Source: Magicicada septendecula (lineage: Eukaryota; Arthropoda; Insecta; Hemiptera; Cicadidae). From it: DNA of 64,000 nt. Positions 1 to 11,078 of this stretch are shown here, in pieces; the stretch's first letter is position 1; each line of letters opens with the position of its first letter. A program made the position numbers and the translations under genes. A model generated the notes under the pieces. It was not told the origin of the DNA. It saw nothing but the letters and a program-made list of their open reading frames with translations, and did not search any database. The stretch lies in contig CM068373.1 of NCBI GenBank assembly GCA_034769895.1, positions 19,325,967-19,389,966 on the forward strand, read 5' to 3'.

Positions 1-1
1 C

Positions 2-721
2 CACCTTGCTGTAGGAGGCCGGCTAAGCAACTATGACGGAGAGGTAGCAGCCATAAAGGCAGCATCTATTGAGCTTGCCAAGATCTCACCACCTAACAAA
101 GCCGCCTTCCTCATAGACTCAACTGCAGAGATTCAAAACGTGACCTCAAATGGTGACACAAACTGCTCCCTGACAATTGAGTGTAGGCGAGAACTGGAGA
201 ACCTTGTACAATTAGGCTGGCAGATTGGACTGCAATAGGTACCCAGCCATGTCAACATCATGGTAAATGAAAAAGCCGACATCCTCGCCAAAATGGGCGC
301 AGCACTACCTGAGCCGGAGACCCCCAGCTCATATGCATCTGCGAAAGCAATAATAAACTGCTCAATAAGCCTATGGCTAAAAGAAAAACAATTAAGTGCC
401 TGTGTGGGAAAAAGATGGGCAACATTGGTTACGGACGGCGCCATCAACAGAACTCTACCCCGAGCAACTAGTGTTGATTTTTTTAGAACTACAACCGGTC
501 ATGACTACCTGGCCTCCCACCTGCACCGCATCGGCGTGTTGTCGTCTCCTGAATGTGTTCTCTGTGGATACGTTTCCATGAATGCGGATCACCTAATTGC
601 ATGTCCAGCCTTGCTCTCAGACACGCAGGTCCAAGACGAAGATGATACGGCAAGGCTCTCACGTCTCTACTGGTCAGCGCGCCGCCTAATGGCTCAACAG
701 CCAAGGTTGGGCGTTGGCTAG
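2..721 (+). pseudogene. Non-LTR retrotransposon 3' end: RNase H domain and C-terminal zinc knuckle
   Basis: The frame opens at base 2 and is already inside the protein, so the 5' part lies outside the window. Residues 1-90 resemble the RNase H domain of I-group LINEs, which degrades the RNA strand of the cDNA hybrid. Visible marks are an acidic GEVAAIKAA helix, LIDSTAEI, and VPSHVNIMVNEKADILAK near the end of the domain. A TAG at 236-238 stands where LINEs usually carry Trp (LQWIPSH). The frame then continues to TAG at 719-721. Near the C terminus CVLCGYVSMNADHLIAC fits the C-X2-C...H-X4-C knuckle of these proteins. Directly after the stop is a short GTAA repeat (721-733), a typical microsatellite 3' tail. 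The copy is dead through the stop; clade within the RNase H-bearing LINEs is not certain. Confidence 0.85.
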
Positions 722-735
722 TAAGTAAGTAAGGT

Positions 736-3200
736 ATTGCTAGCACTAAACGGAAAATTCTTGCACTGGCGCGAAAAGCACTAATACTGATCTATTAAGA
801 ATTTGTACTTGAGTTCGTCGACTAGACGGAAAGCTCGTAACGTACCCTAAGTTCTATAGAATAGACCCGTTCTGACACGAAAAACTCGCGACAGTCGGTA
901 CGACCTTCTATGACGGGACTTCGAAGCGAAGCGAGGTAAGAAGTGATCTCCGCAAAGGACTGACTCGAATAATTTTTAGACTTCAAGTTAAAACTCTGTC
1001 CAATTCTGAAAAAGCCTGTCTAGATTTAATCTACAAATTTTATTACCCTCTTGCAGGTAACGAGTTAAAAGAAGAATTTATTTCATAAAAAAAAAACATA
1101 CTAAAATTATAGTTCTGGAGTATTGAACGTAGCCTTCAGTACTGTGCATACTCTGTCCAAGTTTCATGAAGAATGTTAATTATTAATGAAGTTATTAAAT
1201 AAAATGTGAATCACACACAAACCAGCGCACTCACGTACTAACACTGCACTGGACATGATAGAGAATAACATTATGGATGGGTTTTTTGATATCACTAATT
1301 TTTTTAACCATATCTAAATTCAAAACTTACATCTAATTTACAAAAAAGGAACAAAATCAATTTACAACTGTGACGATTTAATTGATAATAAAATATTTAA
1401 TAAATAAAAAATTAATTTACTAGCAATTAAGTATTTTTAAATCGCACTATTAAACCTAAAGCTCCTGTACTAACTCAGAATAAGTATGAGATGTAAATGG
1501 AAAATCTAACTAAACAACAAATTAAAATCGAATTGTAAAAAGCTATTAATATCACAGTTAACCCTTTTGCAAGTCATCATGCGTTGACCTGTTTAATTCC
1601 GGACTCAACGTGTTTAGCGAGCCGTCTGTAACTTAGGAAAGTATAAAAATCATAATGTTTGTAATTAGTAATTTGAAGGCACGAGTAGTAGTTAAAATAA
1701 TTCACTTAAATTATATATGTATAATCAGTGTATTGTTTCTTGTAATAATAATGTCAATTTAAATAAAAACAGGGACTATATTATCGCGGAGTACTCGCTC
1801 CGCTTGGTTGTAAAGTGCCAGTCGAATCGAGTAAAGAGTGACAATGCAGCCGTCAGACAGTGCACACCTACGAGCGAGAGCTCTTCAAAAATGCATTGAT
1901 TAGTCTTAAGCTTAACTGTTAGCTACCACTACTAAACGTGGGGAGCAAGTTTTAATATATAAAATGTAGAAACGTTTGTTAAGAAATGTAAAAAGTTAAA
2001 CAAGAAAAATAATAATTAACAACACGTAAGCAAGATGACGTCTCCCCTCAAGAGGTAAATTCCAGTACAACTTTACATATGAAGATATGACCTGCATAAA
2101 CTTCACCTGTGGACGTATACGAGCCATACGACGCTGACTAGGACCTACGTGGATCTACCCCAACTTTAACCAGAATAACTTCAATCTCCTCAGTGAACCA
2201 GCTATCAAGTACTCGCCGAACACACGACCCAGATGAAGACGCCGACTTCCAGAATTCCCAAGAGTGACACCCCAGGACGAGGACAGCACGACTTATTGTA
2301 AAGGTGACTCGATAGCTTGCCTATCGAGAGTTAATAATATTTGAGACATAACTTACAGATGAAAGAGACTTTTCAAAGACAATAATTTTCTTTAAACTAT
2401 AAATGAGACCAACTAAAAGTATACTGTAATATTGAATACCATACGTTGTAACGTTAATATGTAAATGTAAATTTAATCTCTTTAGTAAATAATACCATTC
2501 TTCAAATAGTAAAAGAAGTCTTGCAAGCACCTAGATGAACATAGTAATACTCAGACGTCTTTGCAATATTTAAAGTAAACTCGGATCCGAGGTAAAAAGT
2601 ACATGATCATTTTGATCCCTAGTTTTTCAGAAAACCCTTTGAATATTTTAATGTAATTAATTATGTTATGGGATCTTTTCATATCATTTGTTAATAAAGA
2701 GAAGTCATCTTATTACACATTGAAGTGAGTGCATAAATCAGTGAAATACCTTCCCTTGTTTCCTAATAATTAGCTTAATCAATTTTGTTAATTGTGTTGA
2801 GTTTAATTTCAGTTCCTTACAACGTAGGCAGCCCATATAATTGGCTGGTGTCAATTAGGATGGGTTCCCTGGATTTGTAACGTGGCAACAACGTTACACA
2901 ACTTGTGTATGATCGTCAGAGAATGTGTTATAGCACTAATATCCCTATTTGTTGACGCCTTTAGCACGTGTTCCGTTGCAATATATAAATACACGCAGGT
3001 GCAGGAGTCGCAATGGTACAGAAGGAACTGTACAACAGGACGCGTAGCTACCAGTCTGTAAATGAACAAATGTTAATGGTATGATACAAAACCACTGGTA
3101 GCTTTGTACAGCCCGGTTCACTGTCGTCAAGAATACTCAGAAGAATTTTATGGACTCCCACAGAAAGTTGTCAATAATATAAACACAAACGATTATGTAA
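736..3200. other. AT-rich interval without a recognised gene
   Basis: No reading frame here resembles a known family and nothing longer than about 70 codons looks coding. The GC-richer stretch 2090-2300 and the CG-containing stretch 1790-1890 could be old LTR or LINE non-coding DNA, but I see no matching ends. Confidence 0.5.
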
Positions 3201-3220
3201 TACAGTGGACGCCCTCTTAA

Positions 3221-4033
3221 GGTCCGCGCACACTACGCCAGCACGGACCGGCATAGCAGGCACCGGCATTTGCCGGTCATGAAGGTTTCCATGTTTTCAA
3301 ATACAAGCGCGCACACTAGAACAGCACCGGCACGGACCTGCAACCAGCAGCGACCGGCAGCGCAGGTGGTGACGGTCAGGGTAGAATCTCAACCGTACTG
3401 TGACGGTGTAGTGTGCGCCGGCGGCCAGCAGGGACCAGCAACAACCAGCGGTTTTCAGCCGATTGCTCGACCTTCGTTTCAGTTCGCCGCATCTCGGCAG
3501 TTCTCGGATTCTTGTTTTTGGTGATATTCTGTAACGAGGAGAGTTATATTGTGCAACTGCTGTCTACGTTTACTTTTGTTAAAACTGTGTACTAGACATG
3601 GGTGCAGAAAAGCTAATATTGATAGTTCACGGTTATCCAGAACTGTGGGACACGAGTAGCCCTAATGGGAATTATCATGGTCAACACAGGAAGGACGCTT
3701 TGTGGGAAGAAATAGCACAATGTAATTTTGAAGGGAAACAGATTAGTAAATTTCAGGTTACAGTTACTTAATAATTTCATAATCGTCCTCCTCTTCGCAC
3801 AACAACGATGCAACAAAGAGTACTTCCTCGTCAGAGCTACACAACTCCTCCATGATTTGAAGCAAACTAAACTGAAGACAAAATTGCTATTTCAGCTAGA
3901 CTAACACCCGCCCAAACTACAAGATTGCAGGTTGGTGCTGGTCGGTGCAGGACAAGTGTGCGAGGGTATACGGTTTGCAGGTGCGTGCCGGTGCCTGCTG
4001 TGCTGGTCCGTCCTGGCGTAGTGTGCGCAGACC
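3221..4033 (+). mobile_element. PIF/Harbinger-like element nested in the Tigger-like transposon
   Basis: GC-rich imperfect inverted ends face each other: GGTCCGCGCACACTACGCCA begins at 3221, and GGCGTAGTGTGCGCAGACC ends at 4033. Subterminal DNA on both sides repeats CCGGCA/GCCGGT-type words. The left flank is TTA, the TWA-type target of Harbinger elements; the right flank reads CTA, so the duplication is imperfect. The internal MADF-like ORF (3598-3771) supports a PIF/Harbinger origin, since these elements encode a Myb/MADF DNA-binding protein beside the transposase. No DDE nuclease domain is present. Confidence 0.75.
3598..3771 (+). CDS. Short MADF-like DNA-binding protein fragment of a Harbinger element (57 aa)
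   Basis: A 57-codon ORF starts at ATG 3598 and ends at TAA 3769-3771. It begins MGAEKLILIVHGYPELWDTS and continues with HRKDALWEEIA. That is the start of a MADF/SANT-like domain, in which an acidic N terminus leads to LI..V..YPELWD and then K...LW.EIA with conserved Trp residues. A full MADF domain is about 80-90 residues, so the third helix is missing. In PIF/Harbinger elements this protein binds the transposon ends with the transposase. The ORF lies in the middle of the nested element at 3221-4033. It is probably not functional. Confidence 0.6.
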   Translation: MGAEKLILIVHGYPELWDTSSPNGNYHGQHRKDALWEEIAQCNFEGKQISKFQVTVT

Positions 4034-4211
4034 TAGCCGACCTCGGATTAATCGGCCGCCTGGCTGTGAGATAAACAATGACTCATACGTTAGCGAGCGG
4101 CTCACCGACATGTTAAAACTTGCATGATTTGCATTTGTTTATTTTACGTTTTTAGTCAGTTTAGTGGTTGATTTATCAAAGTAAGACGTGTGTCGATTAT
4201 TACTACTGTAA

Positions 4212-4549
4212 ATGATTTTGCTGATGCTATTTGAGACGTCGAAGGATGGATTATGTGGTGATCAAGAGCTTGAAAATGAAACTTCGGCTGACAAGGAAAT
4301 TATAAGTGTTGTTTGCCAACAAACTGATATTGACCAAGGTGAGATCGAAGAAGAAAAAGGTGAAAAGGACAGAGAGGAAAAAGTCGGTCACAAAGACGCA
4401 TTGGAAGCATTACAGCTGGCAGTGCGATACGAGGTGAGGCGTCTGCTATCCATGTCACTCTTATGAGAAAGTGGCGTGACTACGCTTTCAAAAATACTTT
4501 GAAAACTAAGAAGCAAAAAACAGTCACGGATTTTTTAAAGTGTAACTAA
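4212..4549 (+). pseudogene. Tigger-type transposase C-terminal remnant
   Basis: The first frame (4212-4466) has an acidic stretch (DIDQGEIEEEKGEKDREEK) followed by HKDALEALQLAVRYE. A frameshift near 4430-4450 moves to the frame reading VTLMRKWRDYAFKN and then KKQKTVTDFLKCN, stop at 4547-4549. The order acidic tail, EALQ..LRY helix, LMRKWRDYA and a lysine-rich TDFF-like end is the known C terminus of Tigger transposases, downstream of the DDE nuclease. The catalytic part is absent. It lies just inside the right TIR of the element at 3203-4762. Confidence 0.8.
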
Positions 4550-4764
4550 AATATACAGTATTGTTTGGTGCCATAAATGCAGTAATTATTAATTTATTTA
4601 GCCAAGTGTTTTAACAGATAAATGTTTTGTTTGAAAGAAACTCATGTTGTGTTTGATAAAACTCATTTTCTAAGAAAATTCCGAAAATTCGGTTTAACCG
4701 GCCATTTTGTTAACCATCCGACCCCCCGGTCCCGAGCTGACCGGTTAAGAGGGCGTCCACTGTA

Positions 4765-5099
4765 GTAGCAGTGGATTTCAATGCACGTGTTGGAAATTCC
4801 CCTATAAGACTTTTAATGAGAGGTCATGGTGAAAAAACACAATATGTATATGGACGAGGGATCGCTGATTTTTGCCATATTCAACAATTTTACTATAACC
4901 AACACTTTATTTTCACATAAAGAAATACATAGACATACTTGGTGCTTGGTGCTATACGCAATCTGAGGCCTGGGTGTGTATATGTGGGATGACGATTGTA
5001 CAGAAATAACAGATGCTATGAAACATCTAGGTTTACACATTGCTCAGACTAGGTCTGAATATAAGCTCTGAATATAAACAAATGTTTGTACAATAAAAG
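4765..5099. other. No recognised gene
   Basis: AT-rich DNA right of the Tigger-like element. The frame on the minus strand at 4813-5040 has no recognisable motif. Confidence 0.4.
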
Positions 5100-6425
5100 T
5101 TGTTGGCAATAAGTCAAGTCCACCTCCCCGTCGTGCCCCCTGGGACCTTCTGTAGCCACACTGTAGCTACAGATGCTAACGGACCTTTGTGAAGATCAAC
5201 GGACGGAATGGTGGAAGAGCTCTCAACGATCCAACTGCAGGACGTGCGGAAGAGTCTTAGAGGAGCAGACCTCTTCATCTGGCTCCGGATGATAGGACTC
5301 AGTTAGGTGTCTGATTAGGGTCACAGGTGAAATCCGGTCAACGGTCTCAAAGGCGGATGAGGTATCTCAGTTCCCAACGGCAGAGAGAGCGGAAGAACCT
5401 AGTGGAGTAAACCACGAAAAACAATAATTTCGGACTAACAATCCGATCTTACCTCGGAATTAAATTCCTACTTTTGTACTCTGTACAATTTTAATTACAG
5501 TATGGAATGTCCGATAAATGAAGGCACTACACCACCAGGTGGTAAAATGAAAGAGAAATCCAACATGGCATCATGCCATGCATTGGGACCAAGGGTTCTG
5601 GGGAGTGCCAACAACTGCTATCAGATGTTTGAGTCGGAGCAATCTTGGATCCCTCTAAACTTAAATTTAAGAAGAAATTCCTTTTAGGCAATTTAAATGT
5701 AAATTCTGTACTCGAGACTGGTAGCTGGTAGACAAAAAGAATTAGAAATACGTTTAGACAAGAATAAAATTCAAATTTTAGCAGTGCAAGGATTCATAAA
5801 ATGGAAAGAGCATATTATATAACTAAAGATATTCACAACAAAAAGTGCATATTTAAAAATGCGAAAATAAGCCATTACAGTACAGTAGTGAGCCAGAATG
5901 CCTATATGCAAGTGAACGTCTAGCATTGAATTATAATTTAGACAAACTAGAAATATTGAAAAGACGAATTATTAGGAAAATACTGGGCACACGAAAAACT
6001 TCAGAAGGTTGGAAATTAAGAAGTAATGATGAAATATATCAAAGTATATAAAATATAACAGAAACAATGACAAAAAGAAGACTATTATTTTTTGGACATG
6101 TATATAGAATGGACGACAACAGGCAAAGCAGATCTTCAAATATCAGTGGGGGAAGAAGTTTAACATCAACTTGGATTACAGAAGTTCAAAAGGATTTAGA
6201 AAAAATAAATATAAAAGCAGAAGAAGCAATTGAAAGAGAAGTTTTTCGTGCAAAAGTGTTAAAAATGGAAGGAATCCAGGGTAGGAGAGAGAAAAACGCA
6301 GGTTCAAAGTGGACTGAAGGCAGGAAGAAGAGACACAGTGAAAAGGTGAAAGAATATTGGAAAAAAGAAAAGAACAAAGAATAAAGAATTGAAATTGGCG
6401 TGTGGTCCTTAGATGGCCGATACAA
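5100..6425 (+). pseudogene. LINE (family C), internally deleted: endonuclease start fused to RT C terminus
   Basis: From 5100 to about 5680 the DNA looks like a LINE 5' region. At 5660-5790 the plus strand reads FLLGNLNVNSVLE... and KNKIQILAVQ, the opening of an apurinic-type endonuclease domain (GTLNVNTL...IQILAIQETRW in relatives). After about 5795 it jumps to the RT C-terminal region (KMERAYYITKDIHNKKC; ISHYS), followed by a frame with RKLLFFGHVYRMDD-like and basic tail sequence ending at 6384. A second copy on the minus strand (21050-21955) has the same C-terminal blocks, so the missing middle is a deletion. The 3' end is GGCCGATAC plus an A-run near 6420. Stops and frameshifts make it non-functional. 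Confidence 0.75.
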
Positions 6426-6774
6426 AAAAAAAGTTGTTGCGAAGAATATCACCTGTTCAAAGAGTAGGCTATCATCGACATGTGAGGATAACAAAGAATA
6501 TGGCAACAAAGAACATTTTGGTTAAGAAGACGTAGCCTATTGTCCAGTTATAAAATCAGGAAACCTCTGTCAATTGTTACGTATTTTCTGTGCTCTGTCG
6601 ACTGGTATATAGATCGAGTCGCATATTGATTTATGAAATATCTTTCCACTCATTGTGTCAGGCGGACGGCGAAGAGCTGTCAACATGGACGCAACAATAG
6701 CATCACAGTTCTTTATGGCCATTCAGTTATTTGCTGCGTGAATAACGTCAGATTTTCTCAGCGCTGCCAGACAG

Positions 6775-6830
<56 letters not shown>

Positions 6831-7236
6831 GTGTGCTTTCACGAGACATGATACGGTTGATTATGGAAACGAGCCAGACTAACCCTGTCACAACCTCTTT
6901 TGTTTGCAGATTCGCAGAAAATATATCAGTAATAAATTTCTTTCCTGTAATTCATGTGGCTCGGGTACAAATATGGACGATCACACACAATAGTGAAATA
7001 TAGACAATATTCGCGGTCATGGTTTCATTAAACGTTTTTAAAACATATATTGTCGGTTTAGATCAGTAACATACTTTTTAGTCTAAATCCTTTATCATAT
7101 CGCCCACCAATCACTCTATAATATCTGTCTATATAACTAAGAAATAGGGAAAAATTTCATTTTGTTCAAACATAAAATATATGCAAAACTTAAAATAAAT
7201 GTTACGATCGTAACTGTTGTTAAACCCATTTGATTC
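6426..7236. repeat. Non-coding interval with a (TG)n microsatellite at 6779-6828
   Basis: About 24 TG units run from 6779 to 6828. The open frames crossing it (poly-Cys/Val) are artefacts of the repeat. The rest of the interval holds no recognised gene. Confidence 0.8.
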
Positions 7237-7240
7237 ATAT

Positions 7241-7600
7241 TTTACGACGGTCTACTGATCGTCGTATGGTACAGTGGAAAACAAATTACAACACACCAAT
7301 GATTTCACTAAAACCAGCTTTAATTATCACAAATAACAGTTTATAATCAACAAGATAGTCTCTTACAACAAATCAACTAAAAATTGTTCACACGCAAATA
7401 AAAAATCAACTAAAATAAAACACAATTGTATTACAATTGTCCGGCACAACTATAAAACACATAACACTTCGCCACAATACTTCGAACTGCACTGGTATAA
7501 ATAGCCACTAAAACTGAACTAAGCGTCATGTGTATAAAGTCTTGTATTTATACCCCGCTGAGATACCAGAATATTCCATACTACTGCCGTCTATCTGTGG
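7241..7600 (-). mobile_element. Gypsy-like LTR fragment, copy 1 (family ATAT)
   Basis: Clearly homologous to the solo LTRs at 9817-10360 and 29593-30143 (shared blocks: GGTCTACTGATCG, GGTACAGTGGA, CACCAATGA, AATCAACAAGATAGTC). On the minus strand a TATAAATAC box lies about 300 bp from the LTR 3' end. The left flank is ATAT (7237-7240), as in the other copies. Similarity fades after about 7600, so the U3 end is lost or diverged. Confidence 0.8.
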
Positions 7601-7889
7601 TGGTAGACGCTGTTTGCAACCGCAGCGTCGGCAAGCCGGAGCCTAGGCATGTGCCTGACTATTCCAGGCAGGATGAACTGAACGTTTTTCAGCTCTCAGA
7701 TCTACTCAGAATGTTGAAACGAGAACCTGGAATAAAATCTGTGGTCATAGCGGGAGGATAAAGGTTACTGCTGCTCACATTAATTTCCTTGTATGTCGAT
7801 CGCCTTACATAAGGCAGCCTGCCATTGCCTACTTTCCCTCCTCCTTAAGGCAACCAAACTCCTAAACTTCTTTGCTGGTCGAAAGGGGT

Positions 7890-8147
7890 CATTACTGCAT
7901 CAATAAGCTTTGAATATAGTTGGGTCCTTCAGTCTTTCGACCCGCATATACCCGTGGTGCGTGTGACGCCGGATCCGAACGGCATAGTTGGGGAGGGTTT
8001 ATACTAGGCAGGATACCTCTAGCTGGTTTTCCATCGCCTTGCGAGGGGGAACGATAGTATCTAAATCAGATGACCCAGGCGGGAATCGAACCCGCGCCGG
8101 CAGCGTAGCAGCGCCACATGCTAGCCACTACGCCGCCACGACCGCTC
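7890..8147 (-). mobile_element. tRNA-derived SINE
   Basis: Read on the minus strand from 8147: a tRNA-like head with a box A match (TAGTGGCTAGCATGT) and a box B match (GGTTCGATTCCCGCC). A body follows that contains CTCGCAAGGCGATGGAAAACC-type sequence and the GGTCGAAAGACTGAAGGACC block. Box A and box B are the internal pol III promoter. It is a SINE rather than a tRNA gene because the acceptor stem does not close and the transcript runs on into a unique body. The left limit is uncertain. Confidence 0.8.
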
Positions 8148-8159
8148 CAATCTTTGAAT

Positions 8160-8589
8160 AAAAATTATAAATTTGACATTTAATTAAAAGAAAATTAAAT
8201 CACTTAATCGTTTCAGCTGTATGATTCTAAAATGATAAAATGTTCAGCAAGTAGGCGGAAATGAAACACGTTCACTGAAACGAAAAAATGAATAAATAAA
8301 TATTTTAATTTCCTGAAAAAAAATTTAATAAAAATGTGTACAAATCTCTACATATTTGAAACCATTTATAAAATTTAATGAAACAAACGTTACATTTTTC
8401 TTATAATTAACTGACGTACTGAATAAAATAATTTAATGTATATCACATTATTATATGTATATCACATTAATAACAGTATATCACTGAATTACTGTTTTTA
8501 ATACAATGTCAGGTAATTAATATTTTCTTGATTTCGGGAATGTTGCGCTGTACGAGGATTTTTTGCAGCAAGGGATTTTATTTTCGTTT
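8160..8589. other. AT-rich, no recognised gene
   Basis: Very AT-rich; contains two close copies of TGTATATCACATTA near 8435-8470. Nothing coding is recognised. Confidence 0.5.
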
Positions 8590-9240
8590 CAATAATTACG
8601 ACTTTGTTAATAGTATTGACAGGGCAAAACATAAAGATAGGGCAAGACAAAATAAAACAGGTGGAGTTTTTTAAATATCTTGGAAGCTTGATAAGTGAAG
8701 ATATGTCCTGCACTCGTGAACTTAGAGCAAGGATTGCTACGGCGAAAGAGGCATTTAAGGGGATGAAAAGACTGCTGTGTGGCAAAATTAATAAGAATTT
8801 AAGAAAAAGGTTGGCCAAATATTATGTGTGGAGCGTTGGTTTGTATGGTGCAGAGACATGGACACTGAGGAATGAGGATGAGAAAAGATTAGAAGCATTT
8901 GAGATGTGAGTTTGGCGAGCAATGGAAAAAGTAAGGTGGGTTGATAAAGTAAGGAACGATGAAGTTTTAAGAAGAATAGGGGAAGAGAGAAGAACCCTGA
9001 AGGTAATAGAAAATAGGAAAAGGAATTGGTTAGGTCATTGTTTAAGAAGAGACGGGTTGGTTACAACTGCCATGGAGGGTGTCGTAGAAGGAGAAAAAAG
9101 GAGAGGGGGTAGAAAAAAATGAAGTTTATAGATAGCATTAAAATCAGAGGGTGTTACGAAGAAACGAAAAGACTGCCATCCGATAGGACAGCTTAGAGAG
9201 CTTTTACCGTTTGAAGACCTTCCTTAGGGCAGAACACCAA
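8590..9240 (+). pseudogene. LINE reverse transcriptase C-terminal fragment (family D)
   Basis: A nearly open frame runs from about 8604 to 9122 with one in-frame TGA at 8907-8909, where relatives have Trp. It reads VEFFKYLGSLISED, then RLAKYYVWSVGLYGAETWTL, LEAFEM, WVDKVRNDEVL and NWLGHCLRRDGL, and ends in basic GEKRRGGRKK. This is the thumb and C-terminal region after the RT catalytic core in RTE/CR1-like LINEs, where F.YLG..I and YG.E.W.L are hallmarks. The catalytic FADD block is absent, as expected of a 5'-truncated insertion. Among the LINE pieces in this window it is one of the least damaged. Confidence 0.85.
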
Positions 9241-9816
9241 ATAATAATAGTATTGATCAGAAGGAAGGAGATATACGCATTTAGAGTGAAAACGAGTGAG
9301 GACAGACAAAGATATATTAATTATTGTTCATCTTTCTCTCTGTGGTGGTGTTCACACTTATTATTGCATTACTCCCAAAATTTGCACAGTAACATGTAAT
9401 TTTAACAGGCTCTTGTATTTTAAATGTACAGACAACCTCCTGTTCAATACGTACACATTACACGTAAAACGGCTGTCTGTTGTGCTGTGTCAAACGTTCT
9501 CATTGCGCATGCGTAGCTTTGACGCGTTGTTTTCGGGCCAATCATTTTGTGTTCAGAACAGCGTCATTGGATGGTGTGTCACATGGCTGTGTGTCATGGT
9601 TGGACACCTCACATCCCACTTACTGCATTGCCTTCCCTGCCATCTCTACGATCTGCTCAACCCTTTTCATGTCTTGTTATGTCATCTGTATGCTTGTTAA
9701 ACGAGTAGTAACAAAGCTTTGCTTAGTTGCAGAGTCAGATACATCACTTTTTTCCAAAAATTCAGATTTTCGCATTTTTAGTACCTCTATACAATATTAT
9801 ATAAACTGTAGCATAT
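9241..9816. other. No recognised gene
   Basis: Overlapping frames at 9296-9920 show no domain and run into the LTR; I treat them as chance. Confidence 0.5.
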
Positions 9817-10360
9817 TGTTACGACTGCGACGGTCTACTGATCGTCGTATGGTACAGTGGAAAGCAAAATACAAGACACCAATGAAGTCACTAATCACCA
9901 GCTTTATTTATCACAATTAAACAGTTTGTAATCAACAAGATAGTCTGTTATAACAAATCAAATAAGAATTGTTCACATGCAATAAAATGTCAACTAATAT
10001 AAAACACAATTTTATTACAATTATCCCGCACAAATTATAAAACCCATAACACTTTGCCATAATGCTACGAACCGCACTGGAATATATCGCCACTAAAACT
10101 GGACTGAGCGTCGCTGATTACTTGTATTTATACCCCGCCGAAAATCCAGAAACGTCCATACTACGCATCAGCGGTACACTATAACGTAACTGACTGCGGC
10201 CTTGACACAGTGCGCGCGGCTGGCGAAGTCTAGAAAACTCTCGCTTACGCATGTTGAGATCACGTACGCACACAACATTACAGCCGGATTCCACTGGAAC
10301 ATCCGAGAAACACGTAGAATGTTTTGTAATGGCTTAACGCTTTTTCCGCTTCACGTAACA
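9817..10360 (-). mobile_element. Solo LTR of a Gypsy-like element, copy 2, with 4-bp ATAT duplication
   Basis: The LTR runs from TGTTACG (9817) to CGTAACA (10360), a 7-bp inverted end. It is flanked by ATAT at 9813-9816 and 10361-10364. On the minus strand a TATAAATAC promoter box (near 10132) precedes R/U5. The 3' end on that strand (CAGTAGACCGTCG...GTAACA) matches the LTR that joins a primer-binding-like sequence at 58876, which fixes orientation. No internal sequence is attached, so it arose by LTR-LTR recombination. Confidence 0.93.
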
Positions 10361-10364
10361 ATAT

Positions 10365-11078
10365 TTTGTCTCAAAACCAGACACATTGGATTATTTACAG
10401 TCAGCGGAGTTTTGATGGAGTTGCAAAAGCAGACACGTAGCAGCTATTACTTTTCAAAACCAATGTAGACCTAATGTGTTCACCAGAGCAGTGGCATTTA
10501 TAATTTAACCCACGCAAACGTTTCTTTTGTTAAATTAACTGCCAAGAAAGACAATGGTCTTATTAATGGCGAAGTTCACTATAAAAGTGAGTACAGAGGT
10601 GTGTGTGTAAACGTTCAACGAAAGTCAAAGATGTTTTGTAGCCAGTATTAATTCTACGTAGAGTGCAACCACATCTCTCTTCCCAGTAGTGTGATAACCC
10701 AAGGCAGCCACAGGTAGTCGGGTATCAGGTATGCGGTTCAAGTGTTCACACCATCTCTTTCTGCGGTCGTCAGTCTTCTGGTGCAATTAGTGGTTATTAC
10801 CTTTTTCTTTTATGTTTTAAATTTTCTGATAGATTCTACATCAAGAGCTCTTATATTCTTTAAAGTGTTACTCAGATGAGTTCAAAGCTATACTGTTTTA
10901 GATTACATTAAATACCACGGATCCGGGTTCTAATTTCATAATATTTCAAAATACTTCCACATTATGTAAACTATTTGAAGAATAGATTGATTAATAGATT
11001 AAATTAATATACAGTAAATACAAAATTACTATGTTAAGATTTACATGGTTTGACAGAGTCTTTTCAAAACTTGTACTG
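10365..11078. other. No recognised gene
   Basis: Mixed-composition DNA with no domain or repeat that I recognise. Confidence 0.5.

Larger units (their letters stand above)
3203..4762 (+). mobile_element. Tigger/pogo-like DNA transposon, internally deleted and carrying a nested insertion
   Basis: The ends are perfect 18-bp terminal inverted repeats, CAGTGGACGCCCTCTTAA at 3203-3220 and its complement at 4745-4762, each flanked by a TA dinucleotide (3201-3202 and 4763-4764). TA target duplication and CAG-starting TIRs are typical of the pogo/Tigger branch of Tc1/mariner elements. The only transposase sequence left is the C-terminal tail at 4212-4549. The left half is occupied by a second element (3221-4033). 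At about 1.56 kb including that insertion, it is a non-autonomous deletion derivative. Confidence 0.9.

Noticed and set aside
6782-7003. Poly-Cys/Val frames
   Set aside because: Translation of a (TG)n microsatellite.
8075-8147. tRNA-like sequence with box A and box B
   Set aside because: The acceptor stem does not close and it continues into a SINE body, so it is not counted as a tRNA gene.
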